Source of the DNA: Actinomycetes bacterium
GTDB taxonomy: Bacteria; Actinomycetota; Actinomycetes; Propionibacteriales; Propionibacteriaceae
Length of the DNA: 13,062 nt
Direction of reading: 5' to 3'
Assembly: GCA_023419175.1 (NCBI GenBank)
Contig: JAEZYG010000010.1
Location: 1-13,062 of the forward strand
The translations under genes were made by a program, and so were the position numbers. The notes under the pieces were generated by a model. The model made no database searches. It was not told where the DNA came from and worked only from the letters and a program-made list of their open reading frames with translations. Below, one piece after another: positions 1 to 6,964 of the stretch; positions within the stretch are counted from its first letter, which is position 1; each line of letters opens with the position of its first letter.

Positions 1-839
1 CTGGCTTGAGCGTCGATCGATGGAGCGGACGAATAGTCGTTATAGATCTCGTGACCATCCCATGTCACACATTGAGAGTGGGAAACCAACGTTCCCTCAG
101 CGCTTAAGGCCTCACCATTACCAGCAATGACATCGTAGGCGGCCGTCTTCTTCGGTTCCGCTGCTGATACGATCTCGACAACGGGGTGGGAATCGCGTTG
201 TCCAAGCGAGGGAAGATCAGCTGATAATTTCATATCCTTACCCTGAGGACCATCGAGCTGAGCTGAACGGATATCGACGACGAAGATGATGGTGTCACTT
301 CCCGAGATACCAGCTTGAGGCTGTCCTTGAGAGCCATATCCTTTCTCAGCAGGAATAGCCATGAGCACTCGTGAGCCGACTTTATGACCGACGAGACCTT
401 CGGAAAATCCGGGAACCAACTGTGCCAAGGAGAAAGTTGCTTGCTGTCCACGCTCCCAGCTCGAATCGAAGCTCTCCCCCGACGAAGCATTGATACCGAT
501 GTAATCGACTTTCACCATCGCAGAAGCATTGGCAATCTCAAGACCATCTCCTTCAACGATGTCTTTGGATAATGTCTTATCGACCTTGAATGGCCACTCA
601 GCATCGACGGTAGGCGTCTTGGACTGATCTGTAGAGACCTTCACCTGATCGAGATTATCCACGAGGGAAGGCTCAGGTGTCGCAGAGGCGGAGACGGTTG
701 AAGCAGAAGGATCTGCACTCGCGCTTGGATCATGAGAAGCGCCTTGAGATCCACAGGCGACAAGACAGATCAGAGCGGTACATCCCAGACCAACCTGAAC
801 AATTGTGAGGTTTCGAGCACGATTCTTTGCGTTAAACAC
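1..839 (-). CDS. FKBP-type peptidyl-prolyl isomerase lipoprotein, two FKBP domains, 3' end outside window
   Basis: Predicted exported, lipid-anchored cis/trans prolyl isomerase acting on proteins outside the membrane. 279 complete codons are in the window. Residues 1-29 look like a lipoprotein signal: basic start (K5, R7, R9), hydrophobic stretch 11-28, lipobox LVAC with C29. A Ser/Ala/Pro-rich linker follows (about 34-60), as in anchored actinobacterial lipoproteins. A first FKBP domain spans about 93-192, with Y113, F124-D125, VPGF 142-145, IPAEKGYG 162-169 and F186, the usual pocket residues. A second, more divergent FKBP-like domain begins near 217 and runs off the edge. The start is GTG at 839: a TAG lies in frame four codons upstream and no better start keeps the signal peptide; the Shine-Dalgarno site is weak. 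It lies 41 nt after rluB, the last gene of the operon in view. Lipoprotein and FKBP calls are strong; substrate is unknown. Confidence 0.88.
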   Translation of the reverse strand, partial: MFNAKNRARNLTIVQVGLGCTALICLVACGSQGASHDPSASADPSASTVSASATPEPSLVDNLDQVKVSTDQSKTPTVDAEWPFKVDKTLSKDIVEGDGLEIANASAMVKVDYIGINASSGESFDSSWERGQQATFSLAQLVPGFSEGLVGHKVGSRVLMAIPAEKGYGSQGQPQAGISGSDTIIFVVDIRSAQLDGPQGKDMKLSADLPSLGQRDSHPVVEIVSAAEPKKTAAYDVIAGNGEALSAEGTLVSHSQCVTWDGHEIYNDYSSAPSIDAQA

Positions 840-880
840 GTCAGAACTCTAGCCGATGAGAGGAACAGATACACATGCTG

Positions 881-1621
881 TCACTTATCTTTCTCGATGA
901 TATCGAGCAAAGCTCCTAATTCTTCACGTGTAAGTTCACGCGTTTCACCCAAGGGAAGCATCCCCAAACGCACCGGGCCGATCGCAATACGCGCTAATTT
1001 CCTCACCGGATGTGCAATCGCATCGAACATACGTCGCACGATGCGGTTACGCCCAGAATGTAAGGTGATTTGGACAAGACTTCTACTTTCAGTTCGTCTC
1101 ATGAGCTTGACCTTATCTGGACGGATAGGGCCATCTTCAAGAACCAACCCCTTCTCCAAACGTTTCAAGACGGGATTATCCAAATATCCTTCACATTCGA
1201 CCACATAGGTCTTGGGCACCTCATGACTGGGGTGAGCTAGTTTATGGGCGAAATCACCGTCGTTGGTCATGATGAGCAGACCTTCAGTATCGGTATCGAG
1301 ACGTCCGACATGGAAAAGACGGGTATTGCGCGGAAGGAATTCTTTCAAATCGCTACGTCCTTGAGGATCATCCATCGTCGAGACGATGCCACGCGGCTTA
1401 TTCAATGCCAAATAGAGATGTCGACGTGGAGGGGGAATACGCGCGCCATCGATACGGATGACATCTCGTTCGGGATTGACGCGACGTCCTTGAGTGGTGA
1501 CCACTTCTCCATTGACCTCAATACGTCCTTCAGCAATCATATTTTCCGCTGCACGGCGCGAGGCGATACCTGCTTGAGATAGAACCTTTTGCAGACGGAT
1601 TCCCTCAGTTGAATTCTCCAT
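881..1621 (-). CDS. rluB: 23S rRNA pseudouridine synthase, RluB/RsuA family
   Basis: Isomerises a uridine in ribosomal RNA to pseudouridine; position in the scpA-scpB cluster favours the RluB-type 23S enzyme (in E. coli, U2605). The protein is 246 aa. An S4 RNA-binding domain occupies about residues 7-55 (RLQKVLSQAGIASRR). The catalytic domain carries the family motif GRLDTDTEGLL with catalytic Asp109, then KTYVVE (137-142) and GRNRIVRRMF (190-199). The start is ATG 1621: the run AGAAGAGG lies a few bases upstream and the S4 domain begins at once; a longer reading from 1738 would overlap scpB deeply and add no recognisable sequence. It starts 31 nt after scpB stops, so it is probably cotranscribed. 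RsuA, which modifies 16S rRNA, is the alternative; context makes it less likely. Confidence 0.93.
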   Translation of the reverse strand: MENSTEGIRLQKVLSQAGIASRRAAENMIAEGRIEVNGEVVTTQGRRVNPERDVIRIDGARIPPPRRHLYLALNKPRGIVSTMDDPQGRSDLKEFLPRNTRLFHVGRLDTDTEGLLIMTNDGDFAHKLAHPSHEVPKTYVVECEGYLDNPVLKRLEKGLVLEDGPIRPDKVKLMRRTESRSLVQITLHSGRNRIVRRMFDAIAHPVRKLARIAIGPVRLGMLPLGETRELTREELGALLDIIEKDK

Positions 1622-1652
1622 AGCTACCTCTTCTGCTCGCTGTGCTGAGATC

Positions 1653-2249
1653 TCAATCGCTGTGGACGATCTTAGCCAACTGATCGGCCAGCTCGTCTGC
1701 TTCTGGCAGATGAGGAGCGATGGGAGGAAGATCGTCAAGAGAGGAAAGACCAGCTCTTATCAAGAAAAGATCGGTCGTTTTCAACATAGATCCCGCTGTT
1801 CCATCTGCTCCCACCTGTTCGACCAGACCTCGCGAGATCAAGGTGCGCACAACCCCATCGACGTTAACACCACGGATGGCTGAAATGCGTCCACGAGTGA
1901 TCGGTTGGGCATAGGCGATGATCGCCAAGGTTTCCATCGCAGCTTGAGATAATTTATTGCGATCGGCTTTCACCACCCAACGGCTGATGAGATCACCATG
2001 ATGATCTCGAGAAGCATATTGCCATCCACCAGCGATTTTACGCAGGAAAAAACCGCGATATGTCTGATCATAGAAGTGGCTTAGAGAATCGATATGTCGT
2101 TCGACAGTCTCGTTATCCACCTCACATAATTCAGCGATCTTCTCCGTAGGACATGGTTCGCTAGCGGTGATGAGGATCGCTTCAATTTGAGAGGCAAGAT
2201 CGGGATCATAGTCATCATGAGCTTCACTCAGTAACGAATTCGTCAACAA
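1653..2249 (-). CDS. scpB: Segregation and condensation protein B
   Basis: Partner of ScpA and the SMC ATPase in the bacterial condensin that compacts and separates chromosomes. The protein is 198 aa, usual for the family, with two winged-helix domains: about 18-90 and about 100-170. The second holds the conserved block LSQAAMETLAIIAYAQPITR (100-119), RGVNVDGVVRTLISRGL (126-142) and the tail TTDLFLIRAGL (158-168) with LPPIAPHLP. The start is an unusual TTG at 2249. It is chosen because AAGGAG lies 9 nt upstream, within scpA codons, and there is no ATG or GTG in the right place; a second TTG immediately after it is an alternative one residue shorter. The gene overlaps the end of scpA by 26 nt, so translation is almost certainly coupled, which suits subunits of one complex. 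The SMC gene is not in the window. Confidence 0.94.
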   Translation of the reverse strand: MLTNSLLSEAHDDYDPDLASQIEAILITASEPCPTEKIAELCEVDNETVERHIDSLSHFYDQTYRGFFLRKIAGGWQYASRDHHGDLISRWVVKADRNKLSQAAMETLAIIAYAQPITRGRISAIRGVNVDGVVRTLISRGLVEQVGADGTAGSMLKTTDLFLIRAGLSSLDDLPPIAPHLPEADELADQLAKIVHSD

Positions 2250-3012
2250 TAGTGATCTCTCCTTCCATATCGCCTATCCACGTAATCGTCAGTTCTCCTA
2301 GAGGATCCCGCTGGCTGAATTCGATATAAGCTCGTCTAAACATTTCCAAAAGGGAGAGGAAACGAGCCACGACAATCGGTTTTGAGGCGCAATCGACCAA
2401 CTGCTGAAAGGTTAACGAACCTGACCGTCTCAACCGTTCAGCGATGATATTGGCCTGTTCATTCACACTGATCTGAACGATGTGAAGCTGTTCATAGGGG
2501 ATGGCAGGATCGTCTTTCGGACGAAAAGCTCTCACAGCAGACTCAAAGATCGCCTGGGCTCCCCCGTCAATGACAACATCGGGTAAAAGACCAATGAAAC
2601 GATCATCTAATCCCCCCGGATGAGTAAAGATACGCTGCTGGCTGTCGAACCTATCCGCCAACCAATAGGAAACTTCCTTATAGGCACGATATTGCATGAG
2701 ACGAGCGAAGAGAAGATCGCGAGCCTCCAAAAAAGCTATCTCCTCATCGCTATCGCTTCCCTCTCGAGGCAACAGCCGAGCCGTTTTAAGATCGAGCAAG
2801 GTGGAAGCCACCACTAAAAATGATGAGGTCTGCTCCAATTCCATCTGTTCATCAAGTAGCCTGACGTAGGCGATGAATTCATCGGTCACCTGAGATAGAG
2901 CAACCGCTGTCACATCGAGTTGATGTTTGGCGATAAGCTGTAAGAGCAGATCAAAAGGACCTTCAAAAACGTCAAGACTGACGCGAAATCCTGGCTCCTG
3001 CTCAGCACTCAT
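2224..3012 (-). CDS. scpA: Segregation and condensation protein A (kleisin)
   Basis: Kleisin subunit that bridges the SMC dimer and recruits ScpB; acts on the nucleoid. It is 262 aa, typical length. The N-terminal family signature FEGPFDLLLQLI (16-27) is present, followed by TSSFLVVASTLLDLKTARLL (62-81), which in ScpA contacts the SMC neck. An acidic loop (84-92) and the ScpB-binding middle follow, then the C-terminal winged helix at about 195-246 (VVARFLSLLEMFRRA at 214-228). It starts with ATG at 3012, overlapping the stop of the upstream RHH-like gene by 11 nt, with only a short AAGG before it, so reinitiation is likely. Its last codons carry the Shine-Dalgarno for scpB. Confidence 0.95.
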   Translation of the reverse strand: MSAEQEPGFRVSLDVFEGPFDLLLQLIAKHQLDVTAVALSQVTDEFIAYVRLLDEQMELEQTSSFLVVASTLLDLKTARLLPREGSDSDEEIAFLEARDLLFARLMQYRAYKEVSYWLADRFDSQQRIFTHPGGLDDRFIGLLPDVVIDGGAQAIFESAVRAFRPKDDPAIPYEQLHIVQISVNEQANIIAERLRRSGSLTFQQLVDCASKPIVVARFLSLLEMFRRAYIEFSQRDPLGELTITWIGDMEGEITIVDEFVTE

Positions 3013-3361
3013 CGCCTTGTAAACGTTGAACGATCATCGAGTGTTCTTCACATTCTTGCAGATCTTGAACCATCATGGCTGCAGCTTCACGCATCAAACG
3101 CCCACGATCCACCTTGATCCCGTAGCGAGCTTTCAATGTGAGACGGGATTGTTCGATCGCCATCAGATCTTCCGAACTCAAATAGACGGTGATCTTTTCA
3201 TCGTGTTTCGTCCTCTTCGATGCCTTGACCAAGCGAGAATCATCATCTAATTGCGCTCTATAAGACGCACTAGAAGAGGAACTATCGTCCACCACAACGG
3301 ATTTATCGCGTCCGCCGAAAAGCTCATCAGCTCCTGGTAACTGATTTAAGCGCCGGGGCAT
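3002..3361 (-). CDS. Small ribbon-helix-helix-like protein paired with ParA-like ATPase
   Basis: 119 aa protein of unknown biochemical role. The N-terminus has LPGADELFGG (8-17), a motif I recall in small proteins at this place in other actinobacteria, then a Ser-rich, probably disordered linker (21-52). Residues 55-101 look like a ribbon-helix-helix DNA-binding fold: a strand EKITVYLS (55-62), helix SEDLMAIEQSRLTLKARYG (63-81), turn KVDRG and helix RLMREAAAMMVQDL (88-101). RHH proteins such as ParG act as centromere-binding partners of ParA in some plasmid partition systems, so the ParA neighbour is suggestive. The start is firm: AAGGAGGT lies 9 nt before ATG 3361, inside the end of the parA-like gene (16 nt overlap). 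It also overlaps scpA by 11 nt. That it binds DNA is inference from predicted fold and neighbourhood. Confidence 0.85.
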   Translation of the reverse strand: MPRRLNQLPGADELFGGRDKSVVVDDSSSSSASYRAQLDDDSRLVKASKRTKHDEKITVYLSSEDLMAIEQSRLTLKARYGIKVDRGRLMREAAAMMVQDLQECEEHSMIVQRLQGDEC

Positions 3362-4245
3362 CGGGCGAGCACCTCCTTGGCGAGCATACGATAGGACTCG
3401 GCGCCAGGAGATGAACTGGCATAGGTGGTGATAGGTTCACCGGCAACTGTCGTCTCTGGGAAGCGGACGGTACGGCGCACCACCGTATGAAAGACCTTAT
3501 CTTGAAAGGCTTCCACAACCCTTTCAAGAACCTCACGCGTATGCAATGTCCGCGAATCGAACATCGTCGCTACAATCCCTAGAATTTCGAGATCTTCATT
3601 GAGACGTTCTTGCACCTTCGAGATCGTATCGGTGAGCAAAGCGACACCGCGCAAAGCGAAGAATTCACATTCCAACGGAATGATCGCATAATCGGCAGCT
3701 GTCAATGCGTTGACGGTAAGCAAACCGAGAGAAGGGGCGCAATCAACAAGGATGAAATCATAGCGATCCCTCACCTTATCTAAGACGCGCTTCAAGGTCA
3801 TTTCCCTGGCGACTTCGCTGACCAACTGCACTTCTGCGGCTGAAAGATCGATATTGGCTGGAAGGAGATCCATTCCCTCAACCCCGGTATCCATGACCAC
3901 TTCGTCAAAGGTATATTCTCGGCTGAGCAAGAGATTGTAAATCGACGATTCCAGCATGTGCGGATTCACACCCAAACCCACCGAAAGAGATCCTTGAGGG
4001 TCGAAATCGACCAGCAAAACCCTACGTCCATATTCAGCAAGGGAAGCGCCCAGATTGATCGTCGTGGTGGTCTTTCCCACGCCGCCTTTCTGATTGGTCA
4101 TCGAAATGATCGTCGCCCTTTTAGGACCGGCAGAAACCGGCTTGGGCTCTTCGATAACCGGCATGGGTCGTCCAGTAGGACCTAATAGATCGCCAGCGGG
4201 AACACTAAAAAGTTCACTGTCCGCAGTGCCATTATGCTCAGCCAT
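3346..4245 (-). CDS. parA: ParA/Soj-like chromosome partitioning ATPase (orphan ParA)
   Basis: Deviant-Walker ATPase of the ParA/MinD superfamily, expected to dimerise on ATP and bind DNA nonspecifically. It is 299 aa. After a 40-residue Pro-rich tail come the Walker A motif KGGVGKTT (53-60; signature Lys53, Lys58), Walker A' VLLVDFDPQG (76-85) and Walker B FILVDCAPSLG (164-174, Asp168). The form LVDFDPQGS is ParA-like rather than MinD-like. The start is ATG 4245, preceded by AAGGAG at 5 nt; an in-frame ATG seven codons upstream has no such site. It lies 58 nt after xerD, the largest gap in the operon. In M. tuberculosis the equivalent gene (Rv1708) is separate from the main parAB locus near the origin, and corynebacteria have a similar ParA-like protein affecting division. 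I see no parB gene beside it, only the RHH-like protein. Confidence 0.93.
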   Translation of the reverse strand: MAEHNGTADSELFSVPAGDLLGPTGRPMPVIEEPKPVSAGPKRATIISMTNQKGGVGKTTTTINLGASLAEYGRRVLLVDFDPQGSLSVGLGVNPHMLESSIYNLLLSREYTFDEVVMDTGVEGMDLLPANIDLSAAEVQLVSEVAREMTLKRVLDKVRDRYDFILVDCAPSLGLLTVNALTAADYAIIPLECEFFALRGVALLTDTISKVQERLNEDLEILGIVATMFDSRTLHTREVLERVVEAFQDKVFHTVVRRTVRFPETTVAGEPITTYASSSPGAESYRMLAKEVLARCPGA

Positions 4246-4283
4246 GATCGCTCCTTCACTCCACATACCACAATAGTCGACTT

Positions 4284-4300
4284 ATCGCTTTGCAAGCGAT
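4284..4300. repeat. Short perfect inverted repeat in the xerD-parA gap
   Basis: ATCGCTT and AAGCGAT (4284-4290 and 4294-4300) form a 7 bp stem with a 3 nt loop between the xerD stop and the parA-like start. On the minus-strand transcript it is not followed by a T run, so it is not a convincing terminator for the operon. On the plus strand it is followed by CTTTT, but there is no plus-strand gene to end. It could be a processing or attenuation element, or chance. Confidence 0.45.
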
Positions 4301-4303
4301 CTT

Positions 4304-5242
4304 TTATGACAAGGCTCTGGGATGACAACTGCGATAGATATCTTTGAGATGATCCACAGTGACATCGGTATAGATCTGAGTCGTCGTCACCGATGAATGA
4401 CCTAGGAGTTCTTGAACCACTCGAATATCAGCTCCTCCATCGAGAAGATGAGTAGCGAAAGAATGTCTTAATGTATGAGGAGAAATCGGGGTGGCAATAG
4501 CAGCTTTCTGAGCTGTACTGCGCATGACAGACCAGGCCAGTTGGCGAGTCATCCTTCCTCCTCGCGTATTGATAAAAAGAGCAGGCGTCGTTTGAATAGT
4601 GCGCTCCATGAGGGAAGGACGCCCGCGTACCAGCCAATGATCCACCGCCTCCCTCGCATAGGATCCGACCGGAACGATGCGTTCCTTATTCCCCTTACCT
4701 CTCAACAAAAGACCCATATCATCGCTTGTCATGCGATACCAATCATCGATATCGAGGGCGAGAATCTCGCTGATACGCGCTCCTGTCCCATAGAGCAATT
4801 CTAAAAGGGCGGCATCTCTCATGCCGACAGGATCGTCACGATCACACATATCGAGAAGACGGCTTACCTCATCCACGCTAAGTGGATGAGGTAATCGTTT
4901 AGCAGTCCGCGCCGGTTTGATCTGCTCAGCCACATTGGCTCCAGCCCATCCTTCTTCATAGGCAAAACGATGCCAATTGCGAATCGCAACGATGGCGCGA
5001 TTGACGCTACTGATCGCTTTGCCACACTCGACAGAAAGGAGACGCTGATAGCTGTCAATATCACCCGAGGTGACCTGGGAAATATCGGTGATCTCCTGTT
5101 CGAGAAGCCAGTGGGAATAACATTCCAAATCCCGCCGATAGGCCTCAACCGTATGGAATGATAAACCGCGTTCAATAGCGAGGTGATCCAGATAGTTTTG
5201 TCGTTGCCGATCCACATCGGTCATGATCTGCGCTGCTGCCAT
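4304..5242 (-). CDS. xerD: Site-specific tyrosine recombinase XerD
   Basis: Resolves chromosome dimers at dif with XerC. It is 312 aa. The N-terminal SAM-like DNA-binding domain covers about 11-110 (YLDHLAIERGLSFHTVEAYR, 17-36). The catalytic domain (about 118-305) has the complete set expected from E. coli XerD: Arg156 (YGTGARISEIL), Lys183 (RGKGNKER), His256 and Arg259 (SPHTLRHSFATHLL), His282 (LLGHSSVTTTQIYT) and nucleophile Tyr291. XerD is preferred over XerC from the RGKGNKER form and from the neighbourhood, which is the actinobacterial xerD locus. The start ATG 5242 directly abuts the Nudix stop codon with no spacer and a weak ribosome site; ATG 5224 is the alternative (6 residues shorter). 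No dif-like site is apparent in the window. Confidence 0.95.
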   Translation of the reverse strand: MAAAQIMTDVDRQRQNYLDHLAIERGLSFHTVEAYRRDLECYSHWLLEQEITDISQVTSGDIDSYQRLLSVECGKAISSVNRAIVAIRNWHRFAYEEGWAGANVAEQIKPARTAKRLPHPLSVDEVSRLLDMCDRDDPVGMRDAALLELLYGTGARISEILALDIDDWYRMTSDDMGLLLRGKGNKERIVPVGSYAREAVDHWLVRGRPSLMERTIQTTPALFINTRGGRMTRQLAWSVMRSTAQKAAIATPISPHTLRHSFATHLLDGGADIRVVQELLGHSSVTTTQIYTDVTVDHLKDIYRSCHPRALS

Positions 5243-5905
5243 CTACTGACCGCTCTTGTGGTGAAGAGGTTGACGCTCTTCCCACATATCCCGTGCAGGC
5301 CAGGGAGAATCTGCTGGTCTTAGCTGATCGATACGTCCGCTATGAAGGGCATGGGCTAATGCCAATGTTCCCGATACCATGGAGGGATTTTGAATACGCC
5401 CTGCATAAATTCCCTCGACAGCCTCCTCAATGGGCATCCACTCCAACCCCATATCAATCTCTTCTGCTTCGACAATGAAACCTTCAGGACGGGGAGTGGG
5501 AGAAAGATCACGCGCTAAAAAGACTCGCACCGATTCTTCTAGACCTCCCGGGGAGGTGTAATAGTCGATCAATACATGCCAATCGTTAGCTTTCAACCTT
5601 GCTTCTTCTGCCAATTCGCGCTGAGCCGCCTCCAGCCAGGATTCCTCATCGTGATCGAGCAGACCCGCAGGTGGTTCCACAAGACGAGCACCCACCGGGT
5701 GTCGATATTGATAGACCACTGCGATCCGTTCCTGGTCATCGCAGGCGATGATAGCGACAGCTCCTGGATGTGTGGCGTATTGGCGGGTGATCTGTTCACC
5801 ATCTGGCATCTTGATACGATGTTCGACGAAATTTTCCACTCGTCCACGTGCGAGCATCGTCGTTTCTACAATAGGCCAGGATTCATTACGGTCGTATAAC
5901 TCCAT
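5243..5905 (-). CDS. Nudix hydrolase, ADP-ribose pyrophosphatase type
   Basis: Probably hydrolyses ADP-ribose to AMP and ribose 5-phosphate, a cytoplasmic housecleaning activity; the M. tuberculosis gene at this place (Rv1700) has that activity. It is 220 aa. The Nudix box lies at 81-104: Gly81, Glu88, Arg96, Glu97, Glu100, Glu101, which keeps the metal-binding glutamates. The Gly normally near the end of the box is Arg103 (AEEARL instead of AEEAGL), and one residue is inserted between the first Gly and Glu, the latter common in this subfamily. Upstream are YQYRHPVG (66-72) and LVEPPAG (75-81), and downstream YYTSPGGLEES (115-125), typical of ADP-ribose/nucleotide-sugar hydrolases. The start is ATG 5905, 1 nt after pyrB, with AAGGAG in the last pyrB codons. 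Substrate is inferred from subfamily and synteny. Confidence 0.9.
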   Translation of the reverse strand: MELYDRNESWPIVETTMLARGRVENFVEHRIKMPDGEQITRQYATHPGAVAIIACDDQERIAVVYQYRHPVGARLVEPPAGLLDHDEESWLEAAQRELAEEARLKANDWHVLIDYYTSPGGLEESVRVFLARDLSPTPRPEGFIVEAEEIDMGLEWMPIEEAVEGIYAGRIQNPSMVSGTLALAHALHSGRIDQLRPADSPWPARDMWEERQPLHHKSGQ

Positions 5906-5906
5906 C

Positions 5907-6944
5907 TCATCTCTCCTTGCGTCGAGCAGGACGCCAAGATGCTGGACGCATCGCAGCTTTTACCGTATCCAGATCACATCCCAAAGCTGTAAGGAAGATC
6001 GCCATACGCACCAGGACGCCATTGTCAGTCTGCTTGAAAATAGCCAATCCAGGAAGAGTGTCGACATCAGTCGATAGATCATAGGAATCGATACGAGAAT
6101 CTCTAGGCAAGGGATGCATGATAATCGCCGAAGACGATCCTGCCCGAGTGAGAATTTCTCGGTTGAGTAAAGAACCGCCGAGAGCTGCCTGCTCGAGGAT
6201 TTCCTCACTGATCCGTTCGCGTTGAACACGTGTGGTATAGATCACATCGACCCCAGCAATCGCCTCTATCACCGACGAAGCGATATGAACTCTATGTCCA
6301 CGTTGACGAGCATATTCAGCAATTTCTTCGGGGAATTCAAGACTAGGAGGAGCGAAAAGCTGGAAAGTTACATCGGAAGAAAGGCTCATCAATTTCATCA
6401 ATGAGTGGACGGTACGTCCATATTTGAGATCACCGATCATCGCGATATGGCAACCGTCTAAACCGCGTCCACGTTGAGCAAGCTCATGTCGTAACGTGAA
6501 GACATCGAGCAAAGCTTGGCTTGGATGTTCCCCTGTCCCATCTCCTGCATTGATGACAGGCACCAATGAAGCCTGGGCGAATTGAGCGACTGACCCCTCA
6601 TTGGGGTGACGGACAACCAAAGTATCGCAATATCCCGAAACCACCCGAGCCGTATCGCTGATAGATTCTCCTTTCGCCATCGAGGAGAAAGTAAATCCCG
6701 TTGTCGTCACCACTTCCCCACCGAGACGTAGGAATGCCGATTCAAAAGATAGACGCGTCCTGGTAGATGGCTCAAAGAAAAGAGACCCCATGACAGCTCC
6801 ATCGAGAACGGCGCACACCTGCTCCCCTGCGGCGATAGGCGCCAGATGTTCAGCCAATTCAAAGAAGTCATCTAAGCTCTCCCGCGTGAATTGCTGGACG
6901 CTGAGGAGATCCTCCCCACAGGTAAATAGAGGCAATGAGGTCAT
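5907..6944 (-). CDS. pyrB: Aspartate carbamoyltransferase catalytic subunit
   Basis: Catalyses carbamoyl phosphate + aspartate to N-carbamoyl-aspartate, the committed step of pyrimidine synthesis. It is 345 aa, longer than the usual 305-320 by a short N-terminal segment and a basic C-terminal tail (about 330-345). All expected active-site residues are visible by comparison with the E. coli enzyme: STRTR (60-64), Lys91 in SMAKGES, Arg112, His140 and Gln143 in HPSQALLD, Arg177 in GDLKYGRTVHSL, Arg239 in TRVQRER and HPLP (277-280). The HPLP and TRVQ loops exclude ornithine carbamoyltransferase. It starts at ATG 6944, 20 nt after recN, with AAAGG about 11 nt upstream, and is followed at once by the Nudix gene. 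There is no pyrI regulatory gene, pyrC or carA nearby. In M. tuberculosis the gene before the Nudix is pyrG, so this is an unusual occupant. Confidence 0.94.
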   Translation of the reverse strand: MTSLPLFTCGEDLLSVQQFTRESLDDFFELAEHLAPIAAGEQVCAVLDGAVMGSLFFEPSTRTRLSFESAFLRLGGEVVTTTGFTFSSMAKGESISDTARVVSGYCDTLVVRHPNEGSVAQFAQASLVPVINAGDGTGEHPSQALLDVFTLRHELAQRGRGLDGCHIAMIGDLKYGRTVHSLMKLMSLSSDVTFQLFAPPSLEFPEEIAEYARQRGHRVHIASSVIEAIAGVDVIYTTRVQRERISEEILEQAALGGSLLNREILTRAGSSSAIIMHPLPRDSRIDSYDLSTDVDTLPGLAIFKQTDNGVLVRMAIFLTALGCDLDTVKAAMRPASWRPARRKER

Positions 6945-6964
6945 CTACAAGCGATCCTTTCTCG

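Noticed and set aside
923..933. parS-like sequence TTCACGTGTAA
   Set aside because: It resembles the parS core but matches only about 10 of 14 positions of the consensus, and it encodes the usual LTREEL end of RluB, so chance is the better explanation.
732..1208. 158-codon plus-strand open frame
   Set aside because: It lies antisense across rluB and the FKBP gene, both of which have clear family motifs; it has no recognisable domain.
1622..1738. Longer RluB with 39 extra N-terminal residues
   Set aside because: The extension would overlap scpB by about 86 nt and has no family resemblance, while a good ribosome site precedes ATG 1621.
3346..4245. MinD rather than ParA
   Set aside because: The LVDFDPQGS form, the RHH neighbour and the lack of a C-terminal amphipathic membrane helix favour ParA/Soj.
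5907..6944. Ornithine carbamoyltransferase (argF) instead of pyrB
   Set aside because: The HPLP motif and TRVQRER loop belong to aspartate carbamoyltransferase; ornithine enzymes have an HCLP-type motif.
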